From Coriobacteriales bacterium (GTDB lineage Bacteria; Actinomycetota; Coriobacteriia; Coriobacteriales; UBA8131): a DNA stretch of 8,733 nucleotides. Below, piece after piece: positions 6,657-8,733 of this stretch. The stretch lies in the NCBI GenBank assembly GCA_031254255.1, contig JAIRUT010000047.1, forward strand, positions 1 to 8,733. Direction: 5' to 3'. The position numbers and the translations under genes were made by a program. The notes beneath the pieces are model-generated. The model did not search any database. It was not told the origin of the DNA and saw only the letters and a program-made list of their open reading frames with translations. Numbering within the stretch: the first letter of the stretch is position 1; the number at the start of each line of letters is the position of its first letter.

Positions 6657-6675
6657 ATTAATATTATGTTATAAT
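6647..6675 (+). promoter_or_regulatory. Promoter of the ribbon-helix-helix genes
   Basis: Perfect -10 TATAAT at 6670-6675, 34 bases before the ATG at 6710. The -35 at the 17-base distance is CAGATA (6647-6652), a poor match that lies inside the right arm of the inverted repeat. A weak -35 overlapping an operator fits regulated or autoregulated transcription. A ribosome site AGAGG stands at 6696-6700. Confidence 0.6.
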
Positions 6676-6709
6676 ACGTAACCTTAGAAAAGTCAAGAGG
6701 ATTTTAACC

Positions 6710-6997
6710 ATGAAAACTATTTCAGAAACAAAAGGTGCTAAAATACAGGCTAAACAAGCAAAGAGTGCAGATCAAGAAATGCAAGATTCGAAAAAGTCAA
6801 GTGGTTCGAAAGATCCGGCGATGGAACTTTTTGCGCGGAGCTTTACGATTCGACGTAATCAATATGAAGATCTATTGCAGTTAGCTGCCTTTAACAAGAT
6901 TTTGGGTAGGGGTGCGTCAAATTCAAGTGAGATCATGAGGGATGCTCTTGATATGTATTTCGAGAGCTTGGGGGAAGACAAGTACTGGCGATTCTAG
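6710..6997 (+). CDS. Ribbon-helix-helix family small DNA-binding protein
   Basis: 95 residues. ATG at 6710 with AGAGG at 6696-6700 and a consensus -10 upstream. Residues 1-38 are a Lys/Gln/Ser-rich, probably disordered basic extension. Residues about 42-49 (ARSFTIRR) fit the DNA-contacting beta strand of MetJ/Arc-type regulators, with helix A at about 51-63 and helix B at about 70-87 (SNSSEIMRDALDMYFESL). It is divergent to the surface operon and 47 bases upstream of a second protein of the same fold, so probably a transcription regulator of this locus. It has more AT-rich codons than the flanking mutM, hdr and surface genes. The family call rests on pattern, not a search; an antitoxin or plasmid-type CopG/ParD role is possible, but no toxin-like partner is seen. 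Confidence 0.7.
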   Translation: MKTISETKGAKIQAKQAKSADQEMQDSKKSSGSKDPAMELFARSFTIRRNQYEDLLQLAAFNKILGRGASNSSEIMRDALDMYFESLGEDKYWRF

Positions 6998-7031
6998 AAG
7001 TACAAGACAATTATCAGCGATTCTAGAAGTA
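6988..7031. repeat. Pair of 15-bp direct repeats with a TTCTAGAA palindrome
   Basis: GCGATTCTAGAAGTA occurs at 6988-7002 and again at 7017-7031, 29 bases apart start to start. Each holds the palindrome TTCTAGAA. The first copy contains the stop codon of the upstream ribbon-helix-helix gene; the second lies just before the ribosome site of the downstream one. It may be an operator for the second gene or a local duplication. Confidence 0.75.
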
Positions 7032-7044
7032 TTGGAGATTATCT

Positions 7045-7266
7045 GTGGAGGATAGCAAGTTTATACCTATAACATTTACGTTGCCACCTGAAATGGCGAG
7101 GGAATTGGACATCTACTGTGCAATACTGCGGGCTCGTGGGACAAAGCCATGGTCCAGGAGTGCTTTAATTAGGAGTATCATCCAAGATCTTCTGATCTCT
7201 AATAAGGAGGATATCGAAAATTATAGTACCCGGGTCTTACAGCGCATAGAAGCACAGTCTTCCTGA
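7045..7266 (+). CDS. Second ribbon-helix-helix family small protein
   Basis: 73 residues. GTG at 7045 has GGAG at 7034-7037, seven bases upstream. Residues about 7-13 (IPITFTL) fit the beta strand of a ribbon-helix-helix protein, PPEMARELDIYCAILRARG is the first helix and the turn, and SRSALIRSIIQDLL (37-50) is the second helix with the typical SRSALIR-like start. A polar helical tail (51-73) follows. It shares the fold but little sequence with the protein upstream, so two separate regulators or a heteromeric pair are possible. It lies in the same direction after a 47-base gap that holds a 15-bp direct repeat. A transposase remnant begins straight after its stop. Confidence 0.72.
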   Translation: MEDSKFIPITFTLPPEMARELDIYCAILRARGTKPWSRSALIRSIIQDLLISNKEDIENYSTRVLQRIEAQSS

Positions 7267-7423
7267 AAATTCCATTGTGAAAAACACGGCCACACTGGAA
7301 GACGTCAGCTCCATTGTCCAAAACATAAAGAAAAGGGCACGTGGCTTTCGCAATCTTGATTACTTCAAGGTTATGATCTACTTAAGTTGCAGTGACCTTG
7401 ACCTGACCACAGTGCCTACCTGA
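7262..7423 (+). pseudogene. C-terminal remnant of a DDE transposase (ISL3-like)
   Basis: An open stretch ending in TGA at 7421-7423. From 7283 it reads NTATLEDVSSIVQNIKKRAR and then, from 7343, GFRNLDYFKVMIYLSCSDLD. The pattern IK-RARGFRN--YF---IYL is typical of the extreme C-terminus of ISL3/IS204-type transposases, where it follows the last catalytic Glu. Only about 45-50 residues remain, the catalytic residues and 5' part are gone, and no inverted terminal repeats are visible. It begins within a few bases of the stop of the upstream regulator gene, which suggests a deletion or rearrangement joined them. The family assignment is from memory of the motif. Confidence 0.65.
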
Positions 7424-7515
7424 TGCACTTCTTACCTTATGCACTACTCTTCTCATACTAAGCAGCGAAAAGCCCATATTTCTTTATCACTGAAATTGAG
7501 CCAACGTAAGTAAAA

Positions 7516-7521
7516 TATACT
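7516..7521 (+). promoter_or_regulatory. Possible -10 element upstream of hdrC
   Basis: The 164 bases from 7424 to 7587 carry no gene. TATACT at 7516-7521 is the best -10-like hexamer; the nearest -35-like TTGAGC (7496-7501) is only 14 bases away, which is too close, so the assignment is weak. A short palindrome CAGTACTG (7528-7535) follows. The ribosome site AAGGAGG (7576-7582) is strong. Confidence 0.25.
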
Positions 7522-7587
7522 GACGTACAGTACTGATTGTATTGATTTTTTGGATGCCTGATGTGATTAGGAAGTAAGGAGGAAAAG

Positions 7588-8154
7588 TTGCAGATAGTCA
7601 ATCTCTCCGAAGTCAGCTCTGCTGACACCGTCGCAGCTGAAGCTATCGCCAAGGAGGCTCATGTCAACTTGGATGATTGCTACCAATGCGGCAAATGCAC
7701 TGCGGGTTGCCAAATGGCGCATGCCATGGATCTGGTGCCTCGCCAAGTTATTCGTATGCTTCAATTAGGGCTGACTGACAAGGTAATCAATGCTAAGGGC
7801 CCGTGGGTTTGCTTGAATTGCATGGTCTGCTCAGCTCGCTGTCCTCAAGGGGTGGATATCGCTGGCATCATGATGGCTACGCGGCATGCTGCTAAACGCA
7901 TGAAGCTGCGTCCGGAACCGAATGATGACAAGTTCGACGATGCATTTGTAAGTAATATCCGTAGTTTTGGCAAATCGAACGAAGCGATCCTGGCGGCAAA
8001 ATATAACCTTGCCTCCGGTCATCTCTTCCAAGATGTCAACAATGTTCCAAAGATGCTTTCTATGGGCATGATTGGTCCGAAGATCCATAGCGTAAAGGAC
8101 AAACAGGCAGTTCGTGATTTGGTTGATCGCGTACTTAATAAGGGGAGGAGTTGA
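7588..8154 (+). CDS. hdrC: Heterodisulfide reductase subunit C-like iron-sulfur protein
   Basis: 188 residues. TTG start at 7588, set by an excellent AAGGAGG five bases upstream. Two [4Fe-4S] motifs of the C-x2-C-x2-C-x3-C type are present: C31, C34, C37, C41 (CYQCGKCTAGC) and C75, C78, C81, C85 (CLNCMVCSARCPQG). This spacing and length are those of HdrC, the small ferredoxin-like subunit that passes electrons from HdrA to the HdrB active site. The C-terminal 90 residues are helical. The gene is followed after two bases by hdrB, so the two are co-transcribed and probably coupled. In bacteria such Hdr-like complexes take part in flavin-based bifurcation or other anaerobic electron transfer rather than methanogenesis; the exact partner cannot be told here. 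Cytoplasmic. Confidence 0.92.
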   Translation: MQIVNLSEVSSADTVAAEAIAKEAHVNLDDCYQCGKCTAGCQMAHAMDLVPRQVIRMLQLGLTDKVINAKGPWVCLNCMVCSARCPQGVDIAGIMMATRHAAKRMKLRPEPNDDKFDDAFVSNIRSFGKSNEAILAAKYNLASGHLFQDVNNVPKMLSMGMIGPKIHSVKDKQAVRDLVDRVLNKGRS

Positions 8155-8156
8155 TC

Positions 8157-8733
8157 ATGGAGCAGACTGAGAGCAAAGGCATGCGCTACGCCTACTTCCC
8201 TGGTTGTTCAGCTTCCGCCACAGGTATAGCCTTTACACTTTCCAGTGATTATATTGCTAAAAAGACTGGTATGGAGCTTATAGAGATTCCGGATTGGTGT
8301 TGTTGCGGCACTTCAGCGGCCCTCGTCACGGATAACGATTTGGCCTTAGCTCTGCCCGCCCGTTCACTGGCATTGGCTGAGAAAACACCGGAACTTGCCA
8401 ACCTTGATGTGGCAACTCCCTGTGCCGGTTGTTTTGCCAGCCTGAAGAGTGCCCAGTACTATGTTCGTTTGGGCGAGAAGCAACGGCAGCATGTTGAGGA
8501 TCTGATCCAGATGCCCTATGCGGCAACGGCTGAGGTCTACTCCTTCCTTGAACTGATGAGCAGCGGTCAGCCTATGGAGGCTATTGCCGACAAGATCACC
8601 CACAATCTCCGTGGCTTGAAGGTCGCCTGTTATTATGGCTGTGCTCTCGTTCGTCCGCCTGCAGTCATGCAGTTCGATGATCCGGAGAATCCCAGCCGGA
8701 TGGAGTCGTTGATCTCCCTGACTGGTGCGGAGC
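8157..8733 (+). CDS. hdrB: Heterodisulfide reductase subunit B-like protein, 3' end outside window
   Basis: The first 192 residues are present and the frame is open to the window edge. ATG at 8157 follows the hdrC stop by two bases, with GGGGAGGAG just before (8142-8150, inside the end of hdrC). Seen: one full CCG domain, with FPGC at C17, the CCCG cluster at C48-C50 and CAGC at C89/C92. The start of the second appears as CYYGCALVRP (C158, C162). In HdrB the CCG cysteines hold the unusual noncubane iron-sulfur clusters that reduce disulfides such as CoM-S-S-CoB. In bacteria without those cofactors the natural disulfide or acceptor is often unknown. Complete HdrB proteins are near 290 residues, so about 100 are missing. 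hdrA or a related flavoprotein would be expected next. Confidence 0.92.
   Translation, partial: MEQTESKGMRYAYFPGCSASATGIAFTLSSDYIAKKTGMELIEIPDWCCCGTSAALVTDNDLALALPARSLALAEKTPELANLDVATPCAGCFASLKSAQYYVRLGEKQRQHVEDLIQMPYAATAEVYSFLELMSSGQPMEAIADKITHNLRGLKVACYYGCALVRPPAVMQFDDPENPSRMESLISLTGAE

Noticed and set aside
6710..7266. Toxin-antitoxin pair
   Set aside because: Both small proteins look like ribbon-helix-helix DNA-binding proteins; neither shows toxin (RelE, PIN, Doc or MazF-like) features.
7423..7445. Short repeated ATGCACT (7423-7429 and 7439-7445)
   Set aside because: Seven bases repeated once is within chance expectation and has no further support.

Overview
This window comes from a Gram-positive, probably strictly anaerobic bacterium. 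Three things point that way: a sortase-type cell-wall surface protein built from SpaA/Cna-B-like domains, strong Shine-Dalgarno sites with GTG and TTG starts as well as ATG, and an hdrC-hdrB pair of heterodisulfide-reductase type. Coriobacteriia or a related Actinomycetota lineage would fit, but a clostridial host cannot be excluded. Base composition is intermediate, with an AT-richer island around 6600-7560.

Layout. 3-545 (+): C-terminal part of formamidopyrimidine-DNA glycosylase (Fpg/MutM), with a lysine/serine-rich insertion. 660-1508 (-): an unrecognised coiled-coil protein with a C-terminal membrane anchor. 1712-1787 (+): tRNA-Ala(GGC) with its own terminator. The tRNA 3' end, the terminator and the sequence after it (93 bp) are repeated 198 bp downstream. 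The 105 bp between the two copies is unusually rich in hairpins. The repeat also carries an inverted tRNA T-arm-like fragment. 2078-2109: a strong hairpin/terminator facing the surface-protein genes.

2162-6561 (-): a two-gene translationally coupled operon. The first gene encodes a secreted, single-pass membrane protein with a roughly 100-residue cytoplasmic tail. The second encodes a 1070-residue multi-domain surface protein with a sortase-like signal (TPRTGE). Divergent from it, 6710-7266 (+) holds two tandem small ribbon-helix-helix proteins. The divergent promoter region contains a 46-bp, 14/16 inverted repeat that overlaps the likely promoter elements. A coherent reading, which is inference, is that one or both ribbon-helix-helix proteins control themselves and the surface operon. 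7262-7423 (+) is the C-terminal remnant of a DDE transposase, a sign of past mobile DNA beside this island.

7588-8733 (+): hdrC and the start of hdrB, iron-sulfur subunits of a heterodisulfide-reductase-like electron-transfer complex. hdrB runs off the window. Nothing here is a recognisable defence system, CRISPR array or complete mobile element. The most noteworthy items are the regulator/surface-operon island and the tRNA-Ala trailer duplication.
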